Positions 18,811 through 27,734 of a stretch of 64,000 nt of DNA are shown here, one piece after another (position 1 is the first letter of the stretch; the number at the start of each line of letters is the position of its first letter). The stretch comes from Bradyrhizobium sp. CCGB01 (GTDB taxonomy: Bacteria; Pseudomonadota; Alphaproteobacteria; Rhizobiales; Xanthobacteraceae): NCBI RefSeq assembly GCF_024199795.1, contig NZ_JANADK010000001.1, positions 7,440,001-7,504,000 on the forward strand, read 5' to 3'. Made by a program: the position numbers and the translations under genes. Under the pieces are notes generated by a model that saw only the letters and a program-made list of their open reading frames with translations, did no database searches and had not been told where the DNA came from.

Positions 18811-20127
18811 ATGACGACAGTAACCCGACGTAACGTCCTCAAGGGCGGTACCGCGCTTGCAGGCGGCATGGCCGGAATCCTGGCGGTTGGTAGGGCGCCC
18901 GCGTATGCGCAAGCCGCCACGGTACACTGGCTACGCTGGACCGACTTCGTTCCGGCGTCAGATCAGCTGCTGCGTAACGAAATCGCCAAGGAGTGCGAGA
19001 AAGCGATCGGCATAAAGCTCAATATCGAGACCATCAACGCCAACGATATCCAAGCCCGCGTCACCTCGGCGATCCAGTCCGGGTCTGGCCCCGACATCGT
19101 CTGCGTCCTCAATAATTGGGGGCAACTTTACGGCGAAAGCGTCGTAGACGTCAGCGACATCGCTGAAGCACTCGGCAAGAGCCAGGGCGGCTTCTACGAA
19201 ACATCCCGCGCTGTCGCCAATGACGGCAAGAAATGGATTGGAGTGCCGTGGTGCATCGTCGGCCTGCAGATCGCGTACCGAAAGTCCTGGTTTGCCGAGA
19301 TCGGCTACGCGGACGGAAAATTTCCTCAGACGTGGGAAGAGTATCGCGAGGCCGGCAAGAAGCTGAAGGCGAAGGGACGACCCATCGGCCAAACGCTGGG
19401 TCACACCTTCGGCGATGCCCCCGCCTTCGCCTACCCCTATTTGTGGTCCTGGGGCGGCAAGGAGGTCGAGGCAGACGGCAAGACGGTTGTGCTGAACAGC
19501 CCGGCAACGGTCGAGTCGGTGAAGTTCATGGTAGCCTTCTGGAAGGATGCCCACGATGAAGGCGGGCTCGCCTGGGACGATTCCAACAACAACCGCGCTT
19601 TTCTGTCCGGGACATGCAGCGCCACGCTCAATGGCGCCTCGATCTACATCGAGACTCTGCGCAAGCCGGATACCTACAAGACGGAGGCCGCCGCGCCACT
19701 GAAGGACGACATCCTGCATGCCGCGCTGCCCAAGGGCCCCGGCGGACAGTTCAGTTATCACGTCCCGTTCTCGAACCTCCTGATGGGGTATTCCAAGAAC
19801 CAGGATGCGGCGAAGAAATTCCTTGGCTGGATTCACTCCAAGGACGTCTACGACAAGTGGTTCGTCTCCCAGAAGGGCTTCTCGGTCGGCCCGACCACGG
19901 ATTGGGAAAAGCACAAGCTCTGGGGCGACGACCCGATCATGCTGCCCTACAAGCAAGCCGCGCGCACAGGGCGCTTCGCTGGCTACGAGGGACCCTCTAC
20001 CCGCAGGGCAGCCGAGGTCGTGACCAAGTACGTCATCGTCGATATGTACGCAAAGGCCGTCCAAGGCATGCCCCCCGAGGATGCCGTGAAGTGGGCGGAA
20101 GCTGAGCTCAGGAAGGTCTACGTCTGA
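18811..20127 (+). CDS. ABC transporter sugar-type substrate-binding protein
   Basis: 438 residues of the family 1 extracellular solute-binding fold (maltose/glycerol-3-phosphate type). The N-terminus TRRNVLKGG with a hydrophobic stretch and AYAQA is a twin-arginine-type signal. GSGPDIVCVLNNWGQLY and QTWEEYREAGKKLKAKG are typical of the fold. GAGGGAGGG precedes the ATG. It starts a four-gene operon with two permeases and an ATPase, so it would bind a sugar, polyol or similar compound in the periplasm; the ligand is not determinable. Confidence 0.9.
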   Translation: MTTVTRRNVLKGGTALAGGMAGILAVGRAPAYAQAATVHWLRWTDFVPASDQLLRNEIAKECEKAIGIKLNIETINANDIQARVTSAIQSGSGPDIVCVLNNWGQLYGESVVDVSDIAEALGKSQGGFYETSRAVANDGKKWIGVPWCIVGLQIAYRKSWFAEIGYADGKFPQTWEEYREAGKKLKAKGRPIGQTLGHTFGDAPAFAYPYLWSWGGKEVEADGKTVVLNSPATVESVKFMVAFWKDAHDEGGLAWDDSNNNRAFLSGTCSATLNGASIYIETLRKPDTYKTEAAAPLKDDILHAALPKGPGGQFSYHVPFSNLLMGYSKNQDAAKKFLGWIHSKDVYDKWFVSQKGFSVGPTTDWEKHKLWGDDPIMLPYKQAARTGRFAGYEGPSTRRAAEVVTKYVIVDMYAKAVQGMPPEDAVKWAEAELRKVYV

Positions 20128-20192
20128 GGATAAAATGCCCCCCTCATATTTTTCGAGGGGTGGCGGAATCTTCCGGCCGACGAGGATCGAAC

Positions 20193-21128
20193 ATGGCGAT
20201 AAGCGCGGTTTCCGACACCACGCTCCGCGAGACGCCCCCTCCCCGGCGACAGCGTTTGCTCGAGGACGAGCGCTGGCTGGCGTTCGTGCTGTTGGTACCG
20301 ACCATCGTGCTGCTCGGCATGTTCATCGCCTATCCCTTCATGCGAGGGATACTGCTGTCGGTCACCAGCTCGCGCGTCGGTATTCCCGGCGACTTCGTCG
20401 GCCTCGCCAACTTCTACAAGATCTTCAATGACGGGATCTTTCGCACCGCCGTTTACAATACCTTCCTCTATACGGGCGTGACCACCGTCTTCAAGCTGGG
20501 ACTCGGGCTGTGGCTGGCCATGCTGCTCAACCGTAATTTCCGCGGCAAGGCTTTTACCCGTGCCTTCATCCTGCTGCCATTCATTATTCCGACCGTGCTC
20601 TCGACTTTCGCCTGGAAGTGGATGTTCGACCCGACGTTCAGCGTTCTCAATTGGCTCCTCTACCATCTCGGCTTGATCACGGGGCGGATCAATTGGCTGG
20701 GCGATCCGGACCTCGCGATGATCTCGATTATCATCGTCAACATCTGGCGCGGGGTGCCGTTCTTCGCCATCAGCTTGCTCGCCGGCCTGCAGACCATCAG
20801 TCCCGAACTCAACGAGGCCGCCGCCATCGACGGTGCCAAGCCGTGGCAGCGGTTCTGGCACATCACCTGGCCGCTGCTGTTGCCCGTGACCATGGTCGTG
20901 ATGCTGTTCTCGGTGATTCAGACGTTCGCCGATTTCCAGATTGTCTATGTGATGACGGGCGGCGGGCCGGCCAACGCAACGCACCTGTTCGCCACCTACG
21001 CCTATCAGATCGGCGTCGGCACAGGCCTCCTAAGCGAGGGCGCCGCCATCTCGCTCGCCATGTTTCCGGTCCTGTTTCTGGTCGTCGTCATGCAGCTTCT
21101 CTACATCCGCCGCGTGGAGGTTCGCTGA
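20193..21128 (+). CDS. ABC transporter permease (sugar type, first)
   Basis: 311 residues with about six membrane helices and the cytoplasmic EAA loop EAAAIDGAKPWQRFWHITWP that docks on the ATPase. This is the MalF/UgpA-type subunit. Start taken at the ATG at 20193, which has GAGGA about 8 bases upstream; an in-frame GTG at 20160 would add 11 residues but lacks a well-spaced site. The second permease starts three bases after its stop. Confidence 0.9.
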   Translation: MAISAVSDTTLRETPPPRRQRLLEDERWLAFVLLVPTIVLLGMFIAYPFMRGILLSVTSSRVGIPGDFVGLANFYKIFNDGIFRTAVYNTFLYTGVTTVFKLGLGLWLAMLLNRNFRGKAFTRAFILLPFIIPTVLSTFAWKWMFDPTFSVLNWLLYHLGLITGRINWLGDPDLAMISIIIVNIWRGVPFFAISLLAGLQTISPELNEAAAIDGAKPWQRFWHITWPLLLPVTMVVMLFSVIQTFADFQIVYVMTGGGPANATHLFATYAYQIGVGTGLLSEGAAISLAMFPVLFLVVVMQLLYIRRVEVR

Positions 21129-21131
21129 GCC

Positions 21132-21983
21132 ATGATCGAAGGCGCAAGGTGGCGAAAGTGGGTGTTCTTCTACGTCCCTATGACGTTGTTCCTGCTTTTC
21201 CTGCTGTTCCCGTTTTACTGGATGGTGATCACCTCGGTGCGGCCGGACGGCGAGCTTTACCGCCCCTGGAATTCGAGCAACTACAATCCGTTCTGGACCT
21301 GGAAACCGACCTGGGACCATGTCAGGTACCTGTTCGAGGAGACGCTGTTCGCATCGTGGCTGTGGAACACGACGTTCATCGCGCTCGCATCAACCGCCAT
21401 CTCGCTCGTGTGCGGTGTGTTCGCCGGCTATGCTCTGTCGCGGCTGAACTTTCCATTTGCCGGCAGCCTGGGCACCGCCATCTTCATTACCTATCTGGTG
21501 CCTCAGACGCTGCTGTTCATTCCGCTGGCAGAGATCATACGCAACTATCGGCTGGGTGACACGCCTTGGTCATTGATCCTGACCTATCCAACTTTTCTTA
21601 TTCCATTCTGCACCTGGATCATGATGGGCTACTTCAAGGCGGTACCCAAGGAGCTCGAGGAATGCGCGCGCATTGACGGCGCCTCGCGCTGGCAAGCGAT
21701 GCTCTACATCGTCATCCCGGTGGCGATCCCGGGCATCCTCTCGGCCGGCATCTTTGCTTTCACGCTGTCCTGGAATGAGTTCATCTATGCGCTCGTCTTC
21801 CTGTCCTCGCCAGAGCAGAAGACTGTGCCGGTCGGCGTCACATCGGAGCTGATCCGTGGCGATGTATTCTACTGGGGGCCGCTGATGGCTGGGGCCCTGC
21901 TTGGATCGATACCAGTCGCCATCGCATACTCGTTTTTCGTCGAGCACTACGTCGCGGGACTGACCGGATCGGTGAAGGGCTGA
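21132..21983 (+). CDS. ABC transporter permease (sugar type, second)
   Basis: 283 residues, MalG/UgpE-type. It opens with a membrane helix (VFFYVPMTLFLLFLLFPFYW) and carries the EAA loop EECARIDGASRWQAMLYIVIP near residue 180. With the preceding permease it forms the heteromeric channel. It is tightly linked to the upstream gene and followed after 75 bases by the ATPase. Confidence 0.92.
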   Translation: MIEGARWRKWVFFYVPMTLFLLFLLFPFYWMVITSVRPDGELYRPWNSSNYNPFWTWKPTWDHVRYLFEETLFASWLWNTTFIALASTAISLVCGVFAGYALSRLNFPFAGSLGTAIFITYLVPQTLLFIPLAEIIRNYRLGDTPWSLILTYPTFLIPFCTWIMMGYFKAVPKELEECARIDGASRWQAMLYIVIPVAIPGILSAGIFAFTLSWNEFIYALVFLSSPEQKTVPVGVTSELIRGDVFYWGPLMAGALLGSIPVAIAYSFFVEHYVAGLTGSVKG

Positions 21984-22058
21984 CAGCACCACGGTCAAGG
22001 GAATTCGAAAGCGCGCATGCAGACTGCGCATAGACCCTTGGGAGGCAGGTGGAAGCGA

Positions 22059-23150
22059 ATGGGCCAGGTCGTCCTCAAGGGGATCAACAAGTTCTTTGAC
22101 AACGTGCACGCTGTCAAAGACGTCAATCTTCAGATCCGCGACAAAGAGTTCATGGTGTTCGTCGGCCCCTCTGGCTGTGGCAAGACGACGACGCTCAGGA
22201 TGATCGCCGGGCTCGAAGCGATCAGTTCCGGCGATATCTCCATCGACGGCAACGTGGTCAATGAATTGGCGCCCATGGACCGCGACATCGCCATGGTGTT
22301 CCAGAATTATGCCTTGTACCCGCATATGACCGTGTACGACAACATGGCGTTCGGCCTGAAGATGCGCAAATTCGAGAAACCCGAGATTGACAAGCGCGTG
22401 GTGGAGGCAGCTGACGTGCTCGGCATTGGTGAATTGCTAACGCGCAGGCCACGCCAGCTCTCAGGCGGTCAGCGCCAGCGCGTGGCGTTAGGCCGTGCTA
22501 TCGTGCGCCACCCCCGCGTGTTCCTGTTCGACGAGCCGCTGTCGAACCTCGATGCCAAGCTGCGGGTGCAGATGCGCGTTGAGCTGAAAAAGCTACATCT
22601 GCGTCTCGGCACCACAGCCATTTACGTTACTCACGATCAGGTCGAGGCTATGACGCTGGGTGACCGGGTCGTCGTCATGAGAGACGGCGTGGTGCAGCAA
22701 GTGGGGGAGCCGCTCGAACTCTACAATCATCCCTCCAACAAGTTCGTCGCCGGCTTCATAGGCTCCCCAGCCATGAATTTCGCGGCCGTTACGGTGACCG
22801 AGGCGAACGGATCGCTGATTGCCGAGAACTCCGGCCTGCGCATCAAGCTGCCGGACGAGACCGCGCAGCGGCTGCGCGGCCGTATCGGGCGCAAGGTCAT
22901 GCTCGGCGTGCGGCCGGAGGACCTCACCGTGGCGGGTAGCGCTGATCTCGGCCACCCATGCTTCGATGCTGTGATTGAGGTGGTCGAGCAACTCGGCTCG
23001 GAAATCCTGCTCGATATGAAGGTCGGCGAGAGTATCATGGTGGCGAGCGTCGAGCCGACCGCGAGGGTGAGGGTGGGCGACAAGCTGCGCGTTGCCATGC
23101 GGCCTTCCCGGCTTCATGTTTTCGACGCGCAGACCGAGGCGGCCATCTGA
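22059..23150 (+). CDS. ABC transporter ATP-binding protein (UgpC/MalK type)
   Basis: 363 residues: Walker A GPSGCGKTT near 37-45, Q-loop region MVFQNYALYPHMTV, signature LSGGQRQRVALGRA near 135-148, Walker B VFLFDEPLSNLDAK, and a C-terminal TOBE regulatory domain from about 240. Start chosen at the ATG at 22059, which matches the family N-terminus (GQVVLKGINKFF); an in-frame ATG at 22017 would add 14 unconserved residues. Energises the two permeases of this operon. Confidence 0.93.
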   Translation: MGQVVLKGINKFFDNVHAVKDVNLQIRDKEFMVFVGPSGCGKTTTLRMIAGLEAISSGDISIDGNVVNELAPMDRDIAMVFQNYALYPHMTVYDNMAFGLKMRKFEKPEIDKRVVEAADVLGIGELLTRRPRQLSGGQRQRVALGRAIVRHPRVFLFDEPLSNLDAKLRVQMRVELKKLHLRLGTTAIYVTHDQVEAMTLGDRVVVMRDGVVQQVGEPLELYNHPSNKFVAGFIGSPAMNFAAVTVTEANGSLIAENSGLRIKLPDETAQRLRGRIGRKVMLGVRPEDLTVAGSADLGHPCFDAVIEVVEQLGSEILLDMKVGESIMVASVEPTARVRVGDKLRVAMRPSRLHVFDAQTEAAI

Positions 23151-23278
23151 CGCCAGCAGAGGATCAATTCCACCGGTGAGCGGGAATTCGCCTTCCTGTC
23201 ACCGGCTTCGATGACGCCCGGAGAGCGCGATGGCACTTGGCTCGTTGCCGGGCATACCGGATTTACGAGTACACGCCC

Positions 23279-23638
23279 CTAGGCCAGCGTGGGATGGTCC
23301 CGCTGCACGGTCTCACGGATCCAGCTGGCATGGATCGCCCGAAACAGGATCTGCGCGGTCTTGATGTCGTCCGCCCTCATGCAGAGATCGACGATGCGAT
23401 GGACGGCGGCGTCGCGCATCAATCCATCCGAGATCTTCATCGCGATTTCCATCGCCACCTTGGCCGCGCGCTCGTACCGCTCGCTTTCGCGCGTGTCGTT
23501 GCGCGCCGAACCTGCCGCGCTGACGGCTGCGGCGTCACAGATCGCGCGGATGCGCTCGGCGGCCTCGATGTCGCCGAGCGGGCCCTGAGGGGGCTCGTCC
23601 CAAACATCCGCCGGCTTCGGCCTCGCAAACCACTTCAT
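23279..23638 (-). CDS. Conserved-looking hypothetical protein, helical
   Basis: 119 residues, not recognised. It opens MKWFARPKPADVWDEPPQGP and is then mostly helix-forming and Glu/Ala/Arg-rich (AAERIRAICDAAAVSAAG, ERAAKVAMEIAMKISDG), with no signal peptide or membrane segment. Start taken at the ATG at 23638 after GGTGGGGGG; an in-frame ATG at 23662 is possible. Codon use looks coding. It is convergent with the sugar ABC operon. Confidence 0.6.
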   Translation of the reverse strand: MKWFARPKPADVWDEPPQGPLGDIEAAERIRAICDAAAVSAAGSARNDTRESERYERAAKVAMEIAMKISDGLMRDAAVHRIVDLCMRADDIKTAQILFRAIHASWIRETVQRDHPTLA

Positions 23639-23736
23639 CGTCCCCCCACCCGTGGTCTTCAAGACGCGCGCACAATATTGGACAAGATCGAGATCGGCGA
23701 TCCGGTTTTTTCCGCCATGCCTGGCTTGCCGCGCGC

Positions 23737-25059
23737 TCAGGACGTGCGCCTCGGCCCGATGGCCTCGAACTGCGCCTTCTGCTCGTCATTCAGCGTGGCG
23801 TAGAAATCCTCCAGCGCCGCGCGAACCGATTTGACGCCGTTCAGCATCACATCGAGCCGCTTGCGGATCGCGACCATGCGCGCCGGCGGCGTCATCACGT
23901 CGTTGGGCTGACAGGCCGCCTTGAGCGATGCGCTGACCTTGGCGCTGGTATCCTGGAGCACCTGCAGCGCAGCGCGCTGGGTGTCGTCGGGGTGAAGCCT
24001 CGCCTCGATGTCGGCGCCGGGCCAATCGAGTGCGGCAGATGCTCCGCAAGTCTGGACCAGCGATCCACCGGCATTGCTGGAAGCCGTCGCGCGGCGCTGA
24101 TCCTCGGCCAGCGCATTGAAGCGCGCCTTCTGCTCGTCGGTGAGCGAGCCATAGAATTTATCCAGTGCGGGCTGAACGAGATCGACGGCTTTCTCCATCG
24201 CCTCGACGCGCTGCTGCATCGCCGCGAGCCGACCGGGCGCCGTCGCCGCGACCTGCACCGGACAGGACGCGCGGATCAGCCCTGCGGCGTCGATCGAGGC
24301 ATTGCCGAGATCGTCGAGGCTTGCGCCTTGCGCGTCCGTCGGCTGCACGGCGGCTGCGATCTGGTCGATCGGCAGACCGACGATGTCGCGGCGGTCGCTG
24401 CCGCAGAGCTGATCGAGCGCGACGCCTCGCGCTTGCCGTCGTCCTTGCGAACGTTGCGGCAGATAGGCCGAGAGGCCGTCATAGCCATAGGGCCCGAAGA
24501 TGCCGGCATAGATGTCCGGATAGCCGTAGCCCCAGAAGCCGAGGCCGTCGCCCCAGATCGTGTAGTCGTAGAGGTCGTTATAGGCGAACGGCCAGAACAG
24601 CGGCCCGACCCAGCCGTAGCCGCCGCCCGTATGTTGCCACCATCCGCTGCTTGCGCCATGCCAGCCGGCGAGCGCGGCAGCGGCCGCGATCTGCGCCCGC
24701 ACCCCCGGATTGCTCATCAGCCGGCCGTTGCGGAAGGCGGCGGAGTGCGCGTTGAGGGCATTGCGGAAATGCGCGGGACGGACGCCGGCATTGCGGATCT
24801 GACCGAAGTTCGGGCCACCACGTCGGGCGCCGGCTGCGAACCGCCCGCCATGATGCCCGCCGCCATGCGCGTGTCCGAAGCCATGATGGCCAAAATGGCC
24901 ACCGCCGTGATGACCACCTCCGTGATGACCACCACCGCCGTGATGGCCACCGCCATGCCCGCCACCATGGCCGCCACCGTGCCCGCCCTTGCCCAGAGCC
25001 GTACCGGCCAGCATGCAGGCAAGCGCCATCACGGCAATTCCAACGATCGGTCGCAACAT
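23737..25059 (-). CDS. Exported His/Gly-rich protein with two Spy/LTXXQ-like modules
   Basis: 440 residues. A signal peptide (1-22) is followed by a His/Gly repeat region (about 23-75, units like GGHGGGHH), a middle stretch rich in Gly, Trp and Tyr (about 135-195), and two similar C-terminal helical modules of about 80 residues. Each module ends in an LTXXQ-type signature, FYGSLTDEQKARFNAL and FYATLNDEQKAQFEAIG. That motif defines the periplasmic Spy/CpxP chaperone and metal-stress family. The His-rich part could bind Zn, Ni or Cu. Start at the ATG at 25059 with GGGAGGATGCG upstream. Periplasmic metal or folding-stress function is inference. Confidence 0.8.
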   Translation of the reverse strand: MLRPIVGIAVMALACMLAGTALGKGGHGGGHGGGHGGGHHGGGGHHGGGHHGGGHFGHHGFGHAHGGGHHGGRFAAGARRGGPNFGQIRNAGVRPAHFRNALNAHSAAFRNGRLMSNPGVRAQIAAAAALAGWHGASSGWWQHTGGGYGWVGPLFWPFAYNDLYDYTIWGDGLGFWGYGYPDIYAGIFGPYGYDGLSAYLPQRSQGRRQARGVALDQLCGSDRRDIVGLPIDQIAAAVQPTDAQGASLDDLGNASIDAAGLIRASCPVQVAATAPGRLAAMQQRVEAMEKAVDLVQPALDKFYGSLTDEQKARFNALAEDQRRATASSNAGGSLVQTCGASAALDWPGADIEARLHPDDTQRAALQVLQDTSAKVSASLKAACQPNDVMTPPARMVAIRKRLDVMLNGVKSVRAALEDFYATLNDEQKAQFEAIGPRRTS

Positions 25060-25162
25060 CGCATCCTCCCGCAAAGCCGCGCCAATAAGGCATCGGAAAT
25101 TGTCGGGAATTGGAACCAGCCCGGCTGCCGAAAGTTCCGCAACCGCGACGCGGCAGGCCACG

Positions 25163-26587
25163 CTAGCCTTCCGGCACGATCTTGCCGGGATTGAAGATGT
25201 TGAGCGGATCGAGCGCTTTCTTCAGCGCCCGCATCGCGTCGAGCGCTTCGGGTCCGAGTTCCGCCTTGAGATATTTCTGCTTGCCCTGGCCGATGCCGTG
25301 CTCGCCGGTGCAGGTGCCGTCCATCGCCTGCGCGCGCTCGACCAGGCGATGCATGAACTCCTCGCCGCGCGCCATCTCGCCGGCATCGTTGGTGTCGCAG
25401 ACCAGCGAGCAGTGGAAATTGCCGTCGCCGACATGGCCGACGATCGGCGACAGCAAATTGAGGCGCTTGAGGTCTTCCTCGGTCTCGCTGACGCAATCGG
25501 CGAGCCGCGAGATCGGCACGCAGACGTCGGTTGCAACCACGCCGATGCTGTCGCCGGGCCGCAGCGCCTTCACCGACCAATAAGCATCGTGCCGCGCCTG
25601 CCACAGTTTCGTGCGATCCTCCGGCTTGGTGGTCCAGGAGAAGTCGCCGCCGCCACAGTCCTTGGCGATCTCACCGAAGGCCTTGGACTGCTCGCCGACC
25701 TCGACCTCGCTGCCGTGGAATTCCATCAGCAGCAGCGGCGTCTCCGGCAACGTCAGCTTCGAATAGGCGTTGCAGGCTTTCACCTGCGCGGCGTTGAGCA
25801 GTTCGATGCGCGCCACGGGAATGCCGGTCTGGATCGCCAGGATGACGGCCTGACAGGCCCCGTGCACGGTCTCGAACGACACCGCGCCGGCCGCGATCGT
25901 ATCGGGGATGCCGCGGAGGCGAATGGTCAGCTCGGAGATGATGCCGAGCGTGCCTTCGGCGCCGACGAACAGATGCGTCAGGTCGTAGCCGGCGGATGAT
26001 TTCTTGGCGCGCGTGCCTGTGGTGATGATCTCGCCGTCGCCGCGCACCACCTTCAGCGCCAGCACGCTGTCGCGCATGGTGCCGTAGCGCACCGCATTGG
26101 TGCCGGAGGCGCGGGTCGAGGCCATGCCGCCGAGCGAAGCATCCGCGCCGGGGTCGATCGGAAAGAACAGGCCCTGGTCGCGCAGATGCTCGTTCAGCGC
26201 CTTGCGGGTGACGCCGGGTTGGATCACGCAATCGAGGTCCTCGGCATGCACCGCGAGCACCTTGTTCATGTCGCGCAGGTCGATCGAGATGCCGCCGGCC
26301 GGCGCGTTGACCTGGCCCTCGAGCGAGGTGCCGGTGCCGAAGGGAATGACGGGGACGCCGTTTTTGGCGCAGATCCGCACCACGTCCTGGATGTCGGCGG
26401 TCTCCTGCGCCATCACCACGCCATCAGGCGGCTGGTTGACGATCCATGTGGTGGTATGGCCGTGCTGCTCGCGCACGGCCTGCGAGGTGATGAGGCGGTT
26501 GCCGAAGCGTGCGGCAAGCTGCTCCAGCGCGCTTGCGAGGGCTTTCGGCTCCGGCCGCGGCGGATTATTGGTGATGGTCGTACCCAC
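25163..26587 (-). CDS. FAD-linked 2-hydroxyacid oxidase/dehydrogenase (GlcD/D-LDH type)
   Basis: 474 residues. An FAD_binding_4 domain (about 45-230) shows PFGTGTSLEGQVNAP and GGMASTRASGTNAVRYGTMRD; the C-terminal FAD-oxidase domain has HVGDGNFH and GEHGIGQGKQKY, where the His residues serve substrate and metal binding. The family oxidises D-lactate, glycolate or D-2-hydroxyglutarate and passes electrons to the respiratory chain. GGGAGGA sits directly against an ATG at 26593, too close to serve it, but is well spaced for the GTG at 26587 two codons later, which I take as start. Divergent from the thioesterase gene. Confidence 0.9.
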   Translation of the reverse strand: MGTTITNNPPRPEPKALASALEQLAARFGNRLITSQAVREQHGHTTTWIVNQPPDGVVMAQETADIQDVVRICAKNGVPVIPFGTGTSLEGQVNAPAGGISIDLRDMNKVLAVHAEDLDCVIQPGVTRKALNEHLRDQGLFFPIDPGADASLGGMASTRASGTNAVRYGTMRDSVLALKVVRGDGEIITTGTRAKKSSAGYDLTHLFVGAEGTLGIISELTIRLRGIPDTIAAGAVSFETVHGACQAVILAIQTGIPVARIELLNAAQVKACNAYSKLTLPETPLLLMEFHGSEVEVGEQSKAFGEIAKDCGGGDFSWTTKPEDRTKLWQARHDAYWSVKALRPGDSIGVVATDVCVPISRLADCVSETEEDLKRLNLLSPIVGHVGDGNFHCSLVCDTNDAGEMARGEEFMHRLVERAQAMDGTCTGEHGIGQGKQKYLKAELGPEALDAMRALKKALDPLNIFNPGKIVPEG

Positions 26588-26671
26588 GGACATTCCTCCC
26601 GACAGAAGAACCGTGGCAAAGGACATCTCACCGGTCAAGTCAAGCGACCGGACGCATAGCAGGAAGGACAC

Positions 26672-27166
26672 ATGCCGGAGACCGCCGCTGCCGAACCGTT
26701 CCGCGCCTCGATCATGCAGATCGAGCCGCAATGGATCGACTATAACGGCCACCTCAACATGGCCTATTACAACGTGATGTTCGACCGCGCGATCGACCAG
26801 ATGTGGTTACAGCTCGGGATCGGGCCGGGCTACATGAAGGAGCGGGGCGGCTCGACCTTCACTGCCGAATGCCATGTGCGGTATTTGCGCGAAATCCACC
26901 TCGGCGATCCCGTGCAGGTGTCGGTCTGGCTGCTCGAAGCCGACGACAAGCGGCTGCACACGTTCCAGGAGTTGCGGCACGCGACCGAAGGCTGGCTATC
27001 GGCGACCTCGGAAAACATGTCGCTTCACATCGACATGGGATCGCGAAAGGTGGCGGCCTTTCCGCCGGATATCCGGCAGCGCATTGCGGCCGTCGTCGGG
27101 ACCCACAGCGCCGTGCCGCGGCCCGAGGGCATCGGCCGGAACGTGGCGATGCCCCCGAAGCGGTAG
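26672..27166 (+). CDS. Hot-dog fold acyl-CoA thioesterase family protein
   Basis: 164 residues of the 4-hydroxybenzoyl-CoA thioesterase-like hot-dog fold. WIDYNGHLNMAYYNVMFDRA (about 21-40) is the active-site helix region; Asp/Asn-Gly-His-x-Asn is characteristic. Members hydrolyse acyl-CoA esters; related proteins act on betainyl-CoA and similar substrates, but no carnitine gene is nearby to support that. Cytoplasmic, no signal. Divergent from the FAD oxidase gene, with 84 bases between starts. Confidence 0.85.
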   Translation: MPETAAAEPFRASIMQIEPQWIDYNGHLNMAYYNVMFDRAIDQMWLQLGIGPGYMKERGGSTFTAECHVRYLREIHLGDPVQVSVWLLEADDKRLHTFQELRHATEGWLSATSENMSLHIDMGSRKVAAFPPDIRQRIAAVVGTHSAVPRPEGIGRNVAMPPKR

Positions 27167-27185
27167 TGCATGATCCACTTCAACG

Positions 27186-27227
27186 CCTCATCCTGAGGAG
27201 CCCGCGAAGCGGGCGTCTCGAAGGATG
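27186..27227 (+). repeat. Palindromic dispersed repeat, family A, forward copy
   Basis: Best match to the family consensus in the window: CCTCATCCTGAGGAG, then the stem CCCGCGAAGCGGG, then CGTCTCGAAGGATG. It follows the thioesterase stop by 19 bases and is paired with a degenerate reverse copy at 27275-27311. Confidence 0.85.
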
Positions 27228-27274
27228 CAAGGCCACAGTCGGGCCTTCATGGTTCTCTAGGCGGTGCGAAGCAT

Positions 27275-27311
27275 CGTCCGGGAGACGCGCTTCGCGCTCC
27301 TCACCATGAGG
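27275..27311 (-). repeat. Palindromic dispersed repeat, family A, degenerate reverse copy
   Basis: Reverse complement begins CCTCATGGTGAGGAGCGCG and continues AAGCGCGTCTC, aligning with the family A consensus apart from a shorter stem. It ends about 10 bases from the DUF1328 gene stop and forms an inverted pair with 27186-27227. Confidence 0.7.
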
Positions 27312-27321
27312 GACTGATACG

Positions 27322-27495
27322 CTATACCCTGTTGCGGCCGCGGGCGAGGCCGACCACGGCCGAGACCAGGAACAGTACGACCGCGATGAAGAAGATGATC
27401 TTGGCGATCTCGATCGAGGCGCCGGCGATGCCGCCGAAGCCCAGAATGCCGGCGATCAGTGCGATAACCAGAAACGTCACAACCCAGCCTAGCAT
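27322..27495 (-). CDS. DUF1328 (YtjA-like) small membrane protein
   Basis: 57 residues with two membrane helices ([17 protein letters not shown] and [21 protein letters not shown]) and a basic end RGRNRV, the full DUF1328 architecture. The family is widespread and uncharacterised. Start at the ATG at 27495 with GAGGA upstream; a longer in-frame extension overlaps non-coding sequence. Divergent from uvrD. Confidence 0.88.
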   Translation of the reverse strand: MLGWVVTFLVIALIAGILGFGGIAGASIEIAKIIFFIAVVLFLVSAVVGLARGRNRV

Positions 27496-27734
27496 GGTCA
27501 AATCCTCGTCTTGATGTCTGTTCTTGCGTCGGCGCGGCTGCCGCGCCACCTGCCCAGACAATCTCGACGCGGGAACGATGGTTCCGGCACGTAGAACGGT
27601 GAAATTCGCGCTTCTCGCTGGAACAAATCGGCCCGCCGCGCACGTGGAAAACCCCGCCCCGGCGCCCCATATAGGCACCAATCCCTGTTAAGAAGGCTCC
27701 CTCCCGCCACCCCGCGGTGCCAACGTGGGGCCAA

